Source: Bacillus sp. OV166
GTDB taxonomy: Bacteria > Bacillota > Bacilli > Bacillales > Cytobacillaceae
Reading direction: 5' to 3'
Length of the DNA stretch: 64,000 nucleotides
Assembly: GCF_900177675.1 (NCBI RefSeq)
Contig: NZ_FXWM01000001.1
Coordinates: 3,543,001 to 3,607,000, forward strand
Shown one piece after another: positions 1 to 12,008 of this stretch; position 1 is the stretch's first letter, and each line of letters starts with the position of its first letter. Below the pieces are notes generated by a model, which was not told the DNA's origin, did no database searches, and worked only from the letters and a program-made list of their open reading frames with translations. The position numbers were made by a program, and so were the translations under genes.

Positions 1-97
1 ATCGATCCAAACCACAATGATTTACACTCATATTAAAAATGATGATTTAAAAATTGCTGTTGATAAAATGGATATGCCAAAAGAACAACTGGATTAA
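1..97 (+). CDS. tyrosine recombinase/integrase, C-terminal end (partial)
   Basis: The window opens inside a gene. Reading from base 2 gives 31 codons before the TAA at 95-97. The translation contains TMIYTHI, the typical end of a phage-integrase catalytic domain, where the Tyr is the nucleophile of strand cleavage; a short acidic/basic tail follows. The rest of the gene lies to the left. It could be a phage or element integrase or a XerC/D-like enzyme; 31 residues cannot decide. A hairpin terminator follows directly. Confidence 0.65.
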   Translation, partial: SIQTTMIYTHIKNDDLKIAVDKMDMPKEQLD

Positions 98-102
98 TAA
101 TG

Positions 103-133
103 ACTGTCTGTAAAAAGGCAGTTAATTTTTTTA
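103..133 (+). terminator. terminator after the integrase tail
   Basis: A 6-bp stem (ACTGTC with GGCAGT, one G-U pair) around an A-rich loop is followed by a T-rich stretch. It starts a few bases after the integrase stop codon. Confidence 0.5.
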
Positions 134-250
134 TTTTATCAGTTTACATAATATTATTATGTAACAAAAAATGAAAAAATCTCAATTTCAAAGTATACTT
201 AAGAAAATGAGACGGAATAAATTTTTTAATATTTTTCACCTTGCAAAATT

Positions 251-296
251 AAAAATGCGTTTAGAAAGCTCATATGCTCTCCAAACGCATTTTTTT
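251..296. terminator. bidirectional terminator
   Basis: A 10-bp perfect stem (AAATGCGTTT with AAACGCATTT) has A/T runs on both sides, so it can work in both directions. It touches the stop codon of the minus-strand ABC exporter gene and would end that operon. Confidence 0.75.
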
Positions 297-2193
297 ATCC
301 TACATTTTTCATCGAATTGCTTCCAGTAAACTGACTATTATACAAATCTGCATAAAAGCCGCCTTTTTCAAGTAATTCGATGTGATTTCCTTTTTCAATC
401 ACACTGCCGTTATTCATCACAAGGATTAAATCTGCATCACGAATCGTCGACAATCTGTGTGCTATAACAAAGCTTGTGCGCCCTTTCATTAAATGGTTCA
501 TCGCCTTTTGAATTTGTACCTCTGTGCGAGTATCTACACTACTTGTTGCTTCATCGAGTATTAGAATTGCTGGATTCGCGAGTATCGCTCTGGCAATGGT
601 TAACAATTGCTTTTGGCCCTGAGAAATATTGGATGCTTCCTCGTTCAATATCGTATCATAACCGTCTGGAAGAGTTCGGATAAAATGGTCCGCATTGGCT
701 GCTCGAGCCGCTGCCACCACTTCCTCTTTTGTTGCCCCTTCCCTTCCGTATGCAATATTATCAAAAATCGTACTGTTAAATAGCCAGGTATCCTGAAGCA
801 CCATACCGAATAAACTCCTTAAGTGCTCCCTTTTTAAATCTATCGTGTCAATGCCATCAATCAAAATTCGCCCGGAATTAATCTCGTAGAAACGCATTAA
901 CAAATTAATAAGTGTTGTCTTCCCTGCCCCTGTTGGTCCGACAATTGCAACCGTCTGGCCAGATTTCACATCAATTTGCATGTCTTCGATTAAGATTTCA
1001 TTTTCCTCGTAGCCAAAAGTAACATGTTCAAATGTTACTTCACCCCTCGGAGTAGAAATCACTTTTGCAGCAACCGCTTCAGGGACCTCTTCAGTTTCAT
1101 CCAATATTTCAAACACACGTTCGGCACTTGCGATAGTTGATTGAATCACGTTGGCTATCGATGCTGTTTGTGCAATTGGTTGAGAAAATTGCCGCGCATA
1201 TTGGATAAAGGCCTGAATATCACCAATTTCAATCGCTTTTTTAGTGACTAAGATTCCACCAACGACTGATACAAGGACATAGCCAATATTATTGATGAAT
1301 GACATAAGCGGCATAATCATTCCAGAAACAAACTGTGCCTTCCAGGCTGATTGGTAGAGTGTTTCATTAATTCCTTCAAATTTGTCAATCGATTTCTGCT
1401 CATGGCCAAATACTTTGACTACCTTATGGCCTGTATACATTTCTTCTACATGACCATTTAGCTCGCCTAGTGATTTTTGCTGGCCTTTAAAATACAGTTG
1501 TGATTTTTTGGCGATTTTTGCAATCGCTATACCGCTTAGTGGCAGTGTCACAATCACGATCAATGTCATCAAAGGACTGATTGATAGCATCATGATGATT
1601 ACTCCAATAATTGTAACTACTGAGGTAATCAACTGGGTTAAGCTTTGCTGTAAGGTTGTGCTGATATTATCGACATCATTGACCGCACGGCTGAGAATTT
1701 CCCCATGGGTACGTGAATCAAAGTATTTTAACGGCAGCCTGTTAAGCTTTTCTTCCACTTCTTTACGGAGATTATAAACGGTCTTTTGTGCGACACCAGC
1801 CATGATATATTGTTGTAAATAGGCAAAAATCGCACTCAATATATAAAGACCTATTAGTAAAATAATAATTTGACCGATATACTCAAAATCTATTTTAGCC
1901 CCTGGAACTCCTCTGAGCTTCATCATCAAGCCTTCAAATAATTTTGTGGTTGCTTTCCCCATGATTTTAGGACTGACAATAGCAAAAATCGTACTGATAA
2001 TGGCAGTTATTAATACTGAAAGAAGCTGTAATTTATAAGGCTTCAAATAGCTGATTAATCTGTTTAGCGTTCCCTTAAAATTCTTTGCTTTTTGGACAGG
2101 CATGCCCATACCCATCGGGCCAAATCCACCGCCGGGGCCAGGACCAGGTTTGCGCGGCCCAGACTCTTGTTCTGGTTTTTGATGCTTGCTCAT
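295..2193 (-). CDS. heterodimeric ABC exporter subunit (canonical Walker B)
   Basis: A 632-aa half-transporter: a Gly/Pro/Met-rich N-terminal tail (residues 1-35), a six-helix membrane domain (about 50-345) and an ATPase domain. Walker A GPTGAGKT is at 419-426 and Walker B ILILDE, with its catalytic Glu, at 543-548. The signature is the non-canonical NISQGQ (522-527) rather than LSGGQ. It overlaps the upstream partner by ATGA, and its ribosome site GAGGAGG lies in the end of that gene, so the two are translationally coupled. This resembles the B. subtilis YfiB/YfiC and BmrC/BmrD type of multidrug exporter. The substrate is unknown. Confidence 0.88.
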   Translation of the reverse strand: MSKHQKPEQESGPRKPGPGPGGGFGPMGMGMPVQKAKNFKGTLNRLISYLKPYKLQLLSVLITAIISTIFAIVSPKIMGKATTKLFEGLMMKLRGVPGAKIDFEYIGQIIILLIGLYILSAIFAYLQQYIMAGVAQKTVYNLRKEVEEKLNRLPLKYFDSRTHGEILSRAVNDVDNISTTLQQSLTQLITSVVTIIGVIIMMLSISPLMTLIVIVTLPLSGIAIAKIAKKSQLYFKGQQKSLGELNGHVEEMYTGHKVVKVFGHEQKSIDKFEGINETLYQSAWKAQFVSGMIMPLMSFINNIGYVLVSVVGGILVTKKAIEIGDIQAFIQYARQFSQPIAQTASIANVIQSTIASAERVFEILDETEEVPEAVAAKVISTPRGEVTFEHVTFGYEENEILIEDMQIDVKSGQTVAIVGPTGAGKTTLINLLMRFYEINSGRILIDGIDTIDLKREHLRSLFGMVLQDTWLFNSTIFDNIAYGREGATKEEVVAAARAANADHFIRTLPDGYDTILNEEASNISQGQKQLLTIARAILANPAILILDEATSSVDTRTEVQIQKAMNHLMKGRTSFVIAHRLSTIRDADLILVMNNGSVIEKGNHIELLEKGGFYADLYNSQFTGSNSMKNVG

Positions 2194-3920
2194 GCGATTT
2201 CCTCCTCTGACAGCTGCGACATCACAATCTCTCGATAAACCGCACTCGACTCCATCAAATCTTTATGCGTGCCGATTCCGGTTATCTCTCCATTATCTAG
2301 GACAATAATCTGGTCTGCGTCGATAATTGTACTCACTCGTTGTGCTACGATTAATACCGTTGAATTGCCAGTTTCCCCTTTTAGTGCAGCGCGCAGCTTG
2401 GCATCTGTTTTAAAGTCCAATGCGGAAAAGCTGTCATCAAATATATAAATCTCAGGCTTCCGAACGAGGGCTCGAGCGATGGATAACCGCTGTTTCTGTC
2501 CGCCAGAAACATTTGTTCCCCCTTGGGAGATTACCGCATCAAAACCTTCTGGCATGTTTGAAATGAATTCTTTCGCCTGTGCAATTTCGGCAGCATGATC
2601 AACCTCTTCTTTCGATGCATTTTCTTTCCCATAACGAATGTTCTCTGCGATTGTGCCTGTAAATAGCACTGATTGCTGTGGGACAAACCCAATCTTTTCT
2701 CTAAGCTGTTCTTGGGTCATATCTCTTACATCAATTCCATCGACAAGAACCTTACCACTATCGACATCATAAAAACGAGGAATTAAGTTAATCAGTGTCG
2801 ATTTTCCAGAGCCTGTTCCCCCAATAATAGCTGTTATTTCACCAGGCTTCATCGAGAAAGAAATATTTGAAATTGCAGGCATTTCTGCTCCAGGATAACT
2901 GAAGGTAACATCCTGAAATTCTACGTGCCCTTTAGTGCCTTCTCCTGATAACGTCGAAGATGGATCCTTAATATCGGCTACCGTCTCCAGCACTTCGTTG
3001 ACTCGGACAGCAGATACCGATGCCCTTGGTATCATCACAAACATCATTGATAGCATGATGAAAGAGAACATAATTTGCATGGCATATTGGATAAATGCCA
3101 TCATATCACCGACCTGCATATGCCCATTGCTAATCCTCAGTCCGCCAAACCAGACAATGGCTACCGTGGAGAGGTTTAGAACAATCATCATAATCGGCAT
3201 CATTGCAGCCATGATTTTATTTACTTTTATAGCTGTTTGCGTTAAATCCCAATTGGCTTCATCAAAACGCTTCTTCTCATGCTCGACTCGATTAAATGAG
3301 CGAATAACACGAATACCAGTTAAGTTTTCTCGTAAAACGCGATTGAGATTATCCAATTTTACCTGCATTGCTTTAAATAGTGGAATTCCTTTTCTTGCGA
3401 TTATGACGATCGCCAGTACGAGAATTGGCAAAGCGACAGCAAGAACTAACGTTAGCTTGGTATCCTTTGAATAGGCCATAATGATGCCGCCAATACACAT
3501 CATCGGTGCCATCGCCATCATTCGTAACATCATTACTAATACTTGCTGGATTTGAGTAATATCGTTGGTAGTTCTTGTAATCAATGAAGCAGTTCCAAGT
3601 TTATCAAACTCGTGCAGTGAAAAGTTTCCTACGTGGGAGAAAATTTTGCTCCGCAAGAGCTTTCCAAACCCTGATGCTGCTTTTGCTGAGTAGAAACTCG
3701 CAGCAATGGAACAAATCATCCCTCCTGCCGCGACGAGCAGCATGAAACCACCAATTTTCCATATGTAGTTGGTATCACCAGTCACGACACCCTTGTCAAC
3801 AATGTCAGCCATTAACGTTGGCAAATAAAGTTCTGACAATGACTGTAAAAGCACTAGGCCTAACACCAAATAGATGGGTAATTGAAATGGTTTTAGAAAT
3901 CTGGTTAATTTGATCAACAT
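2190..3920 (-). CDS. heterodimeric ABC exporter subunit (degenerate Walker B)
   Basis: A 576-aa half-transporter: membrane domain at about 10-310, ATPase domain at about 330-576. Walker A GGTGSGKS is at 367-374 and the signature VSGGQ at 471-475. In Walker B (IYIFDD, 491-496) the catalytic Glu is replaced by Asp496. Together with the partner's altered signature, this predicts one degenerate and one hydrolysing ATP site, as in heterodimeric exporters such as TM287/288. It is the first gene of a two-gene operon; a GGAGTTGAGAG ribosome site precedes the ATG. Confidence 0.88.
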   Translation of the reverse strand: MLIKLTRFLKPFQLPIYLVLGLVLLQSLSELYLPTLMADIVDKGVVTGDTNYIWKIGGFMLLVAAGGMICSIAASFYSAKAASGFGKLLRSKIFSHVGNFSLHEFDKLGTASLITRTTNDITQIQQVLVMMLRMMAMAPMMCIGGIIMAYSKDTKLTLVLAVALPILVLAIVIIARKGIPLFKAMQVKLDNLNRVLRENLTGIRVIRSFNRVEHEKKRFDEANWDLTQTAIKVNKIMAAMMPIMMIVLNLSTVAIVWFGGLRISNGHMQVGDMMAFIQYAMQIMFSFIMLSMMFVMIPRASVSAVRVNEVLETVADIKDPSSTLSGEGTKGHVEFQDVTFSYPGAEMPAISNISFSMKPGEITAIIGGTGSGKSTLINLIPRFYDVDSGKVLVDGIDVRDMTQEQLREKIGFVPQQSVLFTGTIAENIRYGKENASKEEVDHAAEIAQAKEFISNMPEGFDAVISQGGTNVSGGQKQRLSIARALVRKPEIYIFDDSFSALDFKTDAKLRAALKGETGNSTVLIVAQRVSTIIDADQIIVLDNGEITGIGTHKDLMESSAVYREIVMSQLSEEEIA

Positions 3921-4074
3921 CTCTCAACTCCATTTTAATAATTGATAAGTAACTTTATCCTATTTTTATGAACTAAATATGAACAAATATATTTATTTAG
4001 TTTATTAAGAAGATCATTTGGCTTGTTAAGCAAACATAAGTATATTCCCGACTGGAAATTCCGTCAAATTTTTG

Positions 4075-4103
4075 CAAAAAAAAACACAGGGAATCCTGTG
4101 TTT
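4075..4103 (-). terminator. terminator of the secreted-protein gene
   Basis: A 9-bp perfect stem (AAACACAGG with CCTGTGTTT) around GAAT. On the minus strand it runs into a long T tract, just after the stop codon at 4109. Confidence 0.8.
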
Positions 4104-4108
4104 AGCGA

Positions 4109-4867
4109 TCAATTATTTATTTCTTTATTAACCACCGTGCCGATGAGCTTCCAATGCCCTTTTTCAAACGACCAAGTAGATTTAACCAATGCAATAAGAT
4201 CCGCATTTGCGATTCCTGTTACCTTCTGCTCCCCAAGTAATCCCACTTTATTGCCCTCTAATTGTATCGGTTGGAGACTGCTATAAGGGTTAACGGTTAG
4301 TTCTGTAGGCTCATTTAATTTTCCTTTATAATAAAGACCGAGCTTTTTATAATACTTTTGACGGTCCTTTAAATCAAACCGATAGGATTTTCCTGTTTTA
4401 GCAAGTTTGATTTCAGCTTTAAACCCATTTAAAAAATGGCTATCCATTTCAATTGGCTCAGGTAAGGCTAAATTCGTATGGACAAAATCCTTCATAGAAT
4501 AAGAGTAGTTATGAACAATTCGCTTATTTTCTCCTGTTAACACACTTGCAAACACATCCTTCACCCCATCATGGTTTAAGTCCACTAGCAGGAGTGACGC
4601 CTTAGCACCACTTTCCAAAGGGAAGGAAAAGGTCTTTCCATTGGAGGCGGCAATTTCAATATAGATTTTCTCTAAAAATGTATCTTCTTTCTGATAAGGA
4701 ACACCCTTTAAAAGGATTTGTTCCTCCTTTTCGTCTCCTGTAATATCTGCTTGCTCTTTTGTTATGGTGACCGTTTTTGTAGTTTCTTCAATTGCATAAA
4801 CCCCAGTAATCGCAGTAAGTGACATGAGAAAAAACGAAGCAATCACCAGAAGCATCTCTTTTTTCAT
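4109..4867 (-). CDS. secreted protein with FG-GAP-like segment, function unknown
   Basis: A 252-aa protein with a clear signal peptide (MKKEMLLVIASFFLMSLTA, cleavage probably near residue 25). The middle contains LLLVDLNHDGVKDVFAS, a Ca-loop-like D-x-N-x-D-G pattern seen in FG-GAP/VCBS and related secreted Firmicute proteins. No enzymatic motif is visible. The start is supported by GGGAGGG seven bases upstream of ATG. It is a single gene with its own terminator, between the ABC operon and parC. Its role is unknown; a cell-surface or sporulation-associated location is a guess. Confidence 0.75.
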   Translation of the reverse strand: MKKEMLLVIASFFLMSLTAITGVYAIEETTKTVTITKEQADITGDEKEEQILLKGVPYQKEDTFLEKIYIEIAASNGKTFSFPLESGAKASLLLVDLNHDGVKDVFASVLTGENKRIVHNYSYSMKDFVHTNLALPEPIEMDSHFLNGFKAEIKLAKTGKSYRFDLKDRQKYYKKLGLYYKGKLNEPTELTVNPYSSLQPIQLEGNKVGLLGEQKVTGIANADLIALVKSTWSFEKGHWKLIGTVVNKEINN

Positions 4868-4921
4868 CCATGAACCCTCCCAACTCTGTTATTAGTTAGT
4901 ATGTCCAGTTTTGGAAAAAAG

Positions 4922-4955
4922 ATGAAAAAGGGACTCTCTAATTTTAAGAGAGTCC
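4922..4955 (-). terminator. terminator of parE-parC
   Basis: An 8-bp perfect stem (GGACTCTC with GAGAGTCC) is followed on the minus strand by T-rich sequence, nine bases beyond the parC stop codon. Confidence 0.8.
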
Positions 4956-4963
4956 ACAAAAAA

Positions 4964-7398
4964 TTATTCATTTGGTTTTTCAGGTGCTGCTACTTTCCAA
5001 ACAGTGGTTATCTTGCCGTTATCATCCTCATCAAGTATAAACGAGCCATTCGAATAACGGTCACTGAAGTGAATATCTACTGTATGAAGTGTTTCGATAT
5101 GTCCTTTTTCCGTTTGGAGATAAATAACATCCAGCTCATTAGCAATAACAAATCCGGTGATTCGGTGTGGGTTTGATTTAAGCTCTCTTAAAATGACAAC
5201 CCCGCGCTTGGCTCGAGTTGCTTTTTCAAACTCTTTCATTTTCATTCTCTTCACAGCTCCACGCTGCGTCGCAATAACGATCGTTTCGTTACTATCTGGA
5301 TGAATGATTTTTCCGCCAATGACAAAATCGTCATCCTTTAAATTCATCCCTTTAACTCCTGCAGCACGTGCACCTACAATACTGATTTCTTCTTCATGAA
5401 ACCATAAGGAGTAACCTAAGTGGGTGATTAAGAATAATTCTTTCGTTCCATCTGTTAAATGAATATCAGTAACTTGATCATCATCCTTAAGATTGATGCC
5501 AACAAGCGGTTTGGAATATCGCTGTGCTTTATATTGTTTAAGCTCTGTTTTCTTAACCATGCCATTTTTCGTGACAAAGACAAGGAATAGATTTGCCTCA
5601 AAGTCTTTCACCGGAATCGCTTGGATAATCTCTTCATCACGTTCAATTGGAATAATATTCGCGACATGCTGTCCAAGGTCTTTCCACCTTATATCCGGAA
5701 GCTCATGAACAGGGCAGAATAAATAATTTCCTTTATTCGTGAAGAGGAGAAGGACATCCTTTGTATTCATTTCAAGCTGAGCTAACAAACGGTCTGAATC
5801 TTTCATCGCTAAATCCTGGCCATTGGAAGCTGCATATGAACGTGGGCTCGTCCGTTTTACATACCCTTGTTTTGTGATCGTTACAATCACGTCTTCGCTA
5901 GGGACGGTTACTTCAAGATTGATTTTCAATTCTTCGATTTCAGCTTCAATCTTAGAACGACGCGCATCTGCAAAACGTTTCTTCACATCTTTTAATTCTT
6001 TTTTAATGACAGAGAAAAGAGTTTTCTCACTTGCTAAAATACTAGTAAGCTCGTCAATTTTCTTCGCTAATTCTTCCGCTTCCTGCCTCAGTGCAGTGAT
6101 ATCGGTGTTTGTTAAGCGATAAAGCTGTAAGGAAACGATCGCTTCAGCTTGCATCTCTGTGAAACCATACTTTGCCATCAAATTATCTTTTGCATCGCGT
6201 TTATCCTTGGATGCACGGATGGTGGCAATTACTTCATCAAGGATGGATAAAGCTTTCATTAATCCTTCAACGATATGCTGACGCTCTTTCGCTTTATTAA
6301 GGTCATATTGCGACCTTCTTGTAACAACTTCTTTTTGGTGCTCGATATAGGCATCCAGCATGTCTCTTAGTCCCATTAATTTTGGACGCTTTTTATAGAT
6401 GGCAACCATATTAAAATTGTAGGTTACTTGAAGATCACTATTTTTATATAAATAGTTCAAGACACCTTCTGCATCGGCATCTTTCTTTAAATCAATGACT
6501 ATTCTTAAGCCTGTTCGGTCCGTTTCATCGCGGATTTCTGAAATTCCTTCTACTTTTCGATCGAGACGGAATTCATCCATTTTTTTAACAAGATTGGCTT
6601 TATTAACTTCATAGGGTATTTCGGTAATGACAATTTGCTGCTTACCGCCGCGTACCTCTTCTATTTCTGCTTTGCTCCGGACGATAATTTTCCCTTTACC
6701 AGTTTCATAGGCTTTTCTAATCCCATCAATCCCTTGAATGATACCGCCTGTAGGGAAATCTGGCCCTTTAATGATGGTCATCAGTTCGTCAACAGATACA
6801 TCCGGTTGATCCATTCTCTTGATTACCCCGTCAATGATTTCTCCAAGGTGATGCGGGGGAATATCCGTTGCATAACCTGCTGAAATTCCTGTCGAACCAT
6901 TGACAAGAAGGTTCGGGAACATCGCTGGCAAGACCGTTGGTTCTTTCGATGTATCATCAAAGTTTGGAATAAATTCAACGGTATTTTTTTCGATGTCGCG
7001 CATTAATTCAGCAGCAATCGCTGAAAGCCTTGCTTCAGTATAACGCATTGCTGCCGGCGGATCACCATCAACGCTACCGTTGTTTCCGTGCATTTGAACG
7101 AGAACGTTTCGAACCTTCCAGTCCTGACTCATCCGCACCATTGCCTCATAAACAGAGGTATCACCGTGTGGGTGGTAGTTACCGATGACATTACCAACGG
7201 TTTTTGCTGATTTTCGAAAGCCTTTATCGTACGTATTTCCTTCCACATGCATCGCATAAAGAATTCTTCGCTGTACAGGCTTTAGGCCGTCACGGGCATC
7301 CGGAAGGGCACGTTCTTGAATGATGTACTTACTATATCTGCCAAAACGATCACCAATTACATCTTCTAGAGGCAAGTCACGGAATTTTTCATTTGTAC

Positions 7399-7402
<4 letters not shown>
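4964..7402 (-). CDS. parC: DNA topoisomerase IV subunit A
   Basis: An 812-aa type IIA topoisomerase breakage-reunion subunit. The catalytic Tyr is Tyr121 in AAMRYTEAR. The quinolone-determining region reads [11 protein letters not shown] (residues 76-86). A coiled coil (about 350-490) and the C-terminal beta-pinwheel repeats follow. With ParE it decatenates daughter chromosomes. The ATG overlaps the parE stop by ATGA and has GGAGGG upstream, so the genes form one operon. The residue aligned with S. aureus GrlA Ser80 is Thr here; whether that affects drug sensitivity cannot be told from sequence alone. Confidence 0.97.
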
Positions 7403-9464
<2,062 letters not shown>

Positions 9465-9533
9465 TTATATTTAAAATAGAACCAATGTTTGCCGCTTCTT
9501 ATTTTATCATAAATCTTGCGGCGTCTATGCTAT

Positions 9534-9561
9534 ATTGTAGCGATTTATTTTAATTTGGCAA
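9534..9561 (-). promoter_or_regulatory. candidate promoter of parE-parC
   Basis: On the minus strand, TTGCCA and TACAAT are separated by 16 bases, about 160 bases upstream of the parE start. It resembles a sigma-A promoter. Another -10-like sequence (TATGATAAAAT) lies closer to the gene, so the assignment is uncertain. Confidence 0.35.
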
Positions 9562-9625
9562 ATACGAAATTTGAAACAACATATTTTTATAATATTATTA
9601 TCTAGCGTTTTTTGGGGGATTGAAA

Positions 9626-9657
9626 GAAAAAAACTGCTAATAATTAGCAGTTTTTTG
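9626..9657 (-). terminator. terminator of the CoA-binding protein gene
   Basis: AAAACTGCTAA and TTAGCAGTTTT form a perfect stem ending in a T run on the minus strand, just after the stop codon at 9665. Confidence 0.8.
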
Positions 9658-9664
9658 GTAAACA

Positions 9665-10081
9665 TTATGCTTTTGTTAATGCATGTTCGACTTTGATGCA
9701 GCGGTTCATAATAACGGTATAGCCCTTGTTTTTTAAAAACTCATACGCCTCATCATTTTCTAGTCCAAGCTGCGCCCAATATACATCGGCATCGATCTCA
9801 TCAAATTCTTTGGCTACATCGAACAATTGTTCTGACCTGCGGAAAACATTAACAATGTCTACATGTCCTTCAATATCTTTCAGAGAGGCAACTGCCTTGA
9901 CACCAAGAACCTGATCGACAGTAGGATTCACTGGAATAATGTCATAACCCGCTTTTTGCATAGCAGCAGAAACTTGATAGGATGTTCGTTCAGGATTATC
10001 ACTCAAACCAACAACAGCGATTCTTTTTGCCTCTTTTAAAATTATCCCAATTTCATTACGACTTGGATTTTCAATGCTCAT
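9665..10081 (-). CDS. yneT: CoA-binding domain protein, YneT/YccU family
   Basis: A 138-aa single-domain Rossmann-like protein. The N-terminal IAVVGLSDNPERTSYQVS is the nucleotide-binding segment of the CoA_binding_2 family; the end carries GYTVIMNRCIKVEH. Its biochemical role is not established to my knowledge. In B. subtilis yneT lies between plsY and parE, and it is next to parE here too. The start at 10081 (ATG, MSIENP) has GGGAG eight bases upstream; a GTG three codons earlier is less likely. Confidence 0.85.
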   Translation of the reverse strand: MSIENPSRNEIGIILKEAKRIAVVGLSDNPERTSYQVSAAMQKAGYDIIPVNPTVDQVLGVKAVASLKDIEGHVDIVNVFRRSEQLFDVAKEFDEIDADVYWAQLGLENDEAYEFLKNKGYTVIMNRCIKVEHALTKA

Positions 10082-10189
10082 ATGTCTCACTCCCTTTTCT
10101 CTTTATTTTACCTATATTTTCAAAAAATACATAATAAAAAGTTCTTAACAGAAAAAACCCATGGTAGAAGAGGCTGCATAAAATATTCT

Positions 10190-11122
10190 TTAACTGGATA
10201 AAAGTTTCGGTTTGACCGCGACTGCTACCTTTGGAATGGTAAGGCAGAATCGAGCTCCATCACCAGTATTTTCTGCTAAGACACTTCCGTCCATGTTTTC
10301 CAATATTTTCTTGGCCATATAAAGTCCTAAACCGGTGCCATGATGTCTTGTAGTAAAATAAGGTTCGAAGATTTTCTCAAGCAGTGAGGGTTCAATTCCA
10401 CCAGCATTATCGATAAATTCAGCCGATATTTCTTTATCCGTTTCATCTATTTTGATTAGTATTTTTCGATTATTTATTGTGTTATGAACAAATGCATCCC
10501 TAGTATTTGTGAAAAGGTTAAGGACAACTTGACTATATTCATTCGGATATCCATATGCCATATTCCGACCTCTGTATTCAAATTCAACCAGTATTTCATG
10601 GTTTATTAAACTTGATGAAAAAATAGAAAGAGCATCTTCAATGGAATCCCCCACGGAGAATGGGACTTTTTCCTTGTTCGGTTTATAAAATTTGCGAAAA
10701 TCATTAATCGTCCTCGACATATGCTTAATTTGGAGCAAGCCTTCTCGATTAAAACGGTCAATATATTGATCATCAATTTCTCCGAACTCTCGTGCTTCTC
10801 TTACATCCTGGATTAATAGTGATAAACTATTTAACGGTTGACGCCATTGATGTCCAATACTTGCAATCATTTCCCCCATTGCAGCAAGTCTTGATTGCTG
10901 GATTAGGACATAATCCTTTTCACGGTTTTTTGCTACTTCTTCCTGAATTCTTTGTTCTAAATCTTGTTTCACAGTCTCTACAGAATCATATATTTTTGCT
11001 AAGTCCTGATAGCTCTTTTCACTTTCCTTTAGCTTTTTCAACAACTCACGGCGCTTATAAAAAGATTGGAAAATGACATAAATGAAGGTTCCACTAACAA
11101 AGGATAGGATAAAATACCACAT
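10190..11122 (-). CDS. membrane-anchored sensor histidine kinase (HQWRQPLN type)
   Basis: About 310 aa: one N-terminal membrane helix (WYFILSFVSGTFIYVIF), a long coiled coil (about 25-85), then a kinase core. The phospho-acceptor box is MIASIGHQWRQPLN. The ATP-binding domain has an N box (NLFTNTRDA), a G1 box (DNAGGI), an EPYFTT F box and GTGLGLY. No extracellular sensor domain is present. HQWRQPLN-type kinases are common in Proteobacteria and less so in Bacillus. The ATG at 11122 lies seven bases after the response-regulator stop; a TTG at 11143 would overlap it. It is the second gene of a two-component operon. Confidence 0.87.
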   Translation of the reverse strand: MWYFILSFVSGTFIYVIFQSFYKRRELLKKLKESEKSYQDLAKIYDSVETVKQDLEQRIQEEVAKNREKDYVLIQQSRLAAMGEMIASIGHQWRQPLNSLSLLIQDVREAREFGEIDDQYIDRFNREGLLQIKHMSRTINDFRKFYKPNKEKVPFSVGDSIEDALSIFSSSLINHEILVEFEYRGRNMAYGYPNEYSQVVLNLFTNTRDAFVHNTINNRKILIKIDETDKEISAEFIDNAGGIEPSLLEKIFEPYFTTRHHGTGLGLYMAKKILENMDGSVLAENTGDGARFCLTIPKVAVAVKPKLLSS

Positions 11123-11129
11123 TATCACT

Positions 11130-12008
11130 CTAACCACCCTCAAAACATTCTTGGCTGTAAAGTGTTACACAGTTTCGTCCTTTATTTTTAGACTGAGTAA
11201 GTGCTTGATTTGCCTCAGAAATTAAATTATTTTTCGTTTTGCCTTTAGAAAACTCGGCGATCCCAAAGCTGCATGTTATCTTTTCAATATTATTAAATTT
11301 AAAGTCTTCGATAATGGAACGGATAGATTCGGCTAACTCCTGTGCTCCATTACTATCCGTAGCAGTAGTTAGCAGGATAAACTCTTCGCCACCCCAACGG
11401 GCAAAAATATCTGATTCTCTAATCCGTTGCTGAACAATGGTAGAGATCGTATGAAGGATTGTATCCCCAGCCTGTGGTCCAAAGCGTTCATTCACATGAT
11501 TAAAGAAATCAATATCCATCGAAATAATCGAAAAAGGCTGGCCTAATCGTTCGGCACGTCTAATTTCCATTTCCAAGATATCATCAATTGGCTCTTTCTC
11601 TAGTTTGATTTTATAGACTGATTTTTGAATCGCGTGCAAAAGCTGACCTAAGTCAATCGGTTTGAAGATAAAATGATTAATTTTATTTGCATCGCACTGG
11701 ATAAAGAAATCATTTTCATCATAAGCACTTGTTGCAATCACCTGGACTTGTTCGTTCAAGGCTCGTATCTTATTAATCAGTTCTAACCCGCTCATTTGGT
11801 TCATTTTAATATCACAAATAATTAAATCCGGTTGGTAACGCTGGTAAAGCTGAAATCCTTCCACATCGTCAATTGCAGCATATACATTGGCAAAACGACG
11901 CTTTAGAACTCGCACTAGTTTTTCCCTAGAAAACTTTTCCTCTTCGACATATAAGACTTTAACATCTTGGTATTGATCATTTAGGTATTGCTGAAGATTT
12001 GTTGCCAT
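11130..12008 (-). CDS. response regulator with GGDEF diguanylate cyclase domain
   Basis: A 292-aa protein. The receiver domain (about 15-130) has the phospho-acceptor Asp in DLIICDIKM and the conserved Lys in FKPID. A GGDEF domain (about 145-288) has an intact GGEEF signature. An RxxD inhibitory site (RESD) ends exactly five residues before GGEEF, the normal I-site position, so product inhibition is expected. The predicted role is phosphorylation-controlled synthesis of c-di-GMP. The kinase gene follows seven bases downstream. It is divergent from plsY, with no shared operator visible. Confidence 0.9.
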   Translation of the reverse strand: MATNLQQYLNDQYQDVKVLYVEEEKFSREKLVRVLKRRFANVYAAIDDVEGFQLYQRYQPDLIICDIKMNQMSGLELINKIRALNEQVQVIATSAYDENDFFIQCDANKINHFIFKPIDLGQLLHAIQKSVYKIKLEKEPIDDILEMEIRRAERLGQPFSIISMDIDFFNHVNERFGPQAGDTILHTISTIVQQRIRESDIFARWGGEEFILLTTATDSNGAQELAESIRSIIEDFKFNNIEKITCSFGIAEFSKGKTKNNLISEANQALTQSKNKGRNCVTLYSQECFEGG

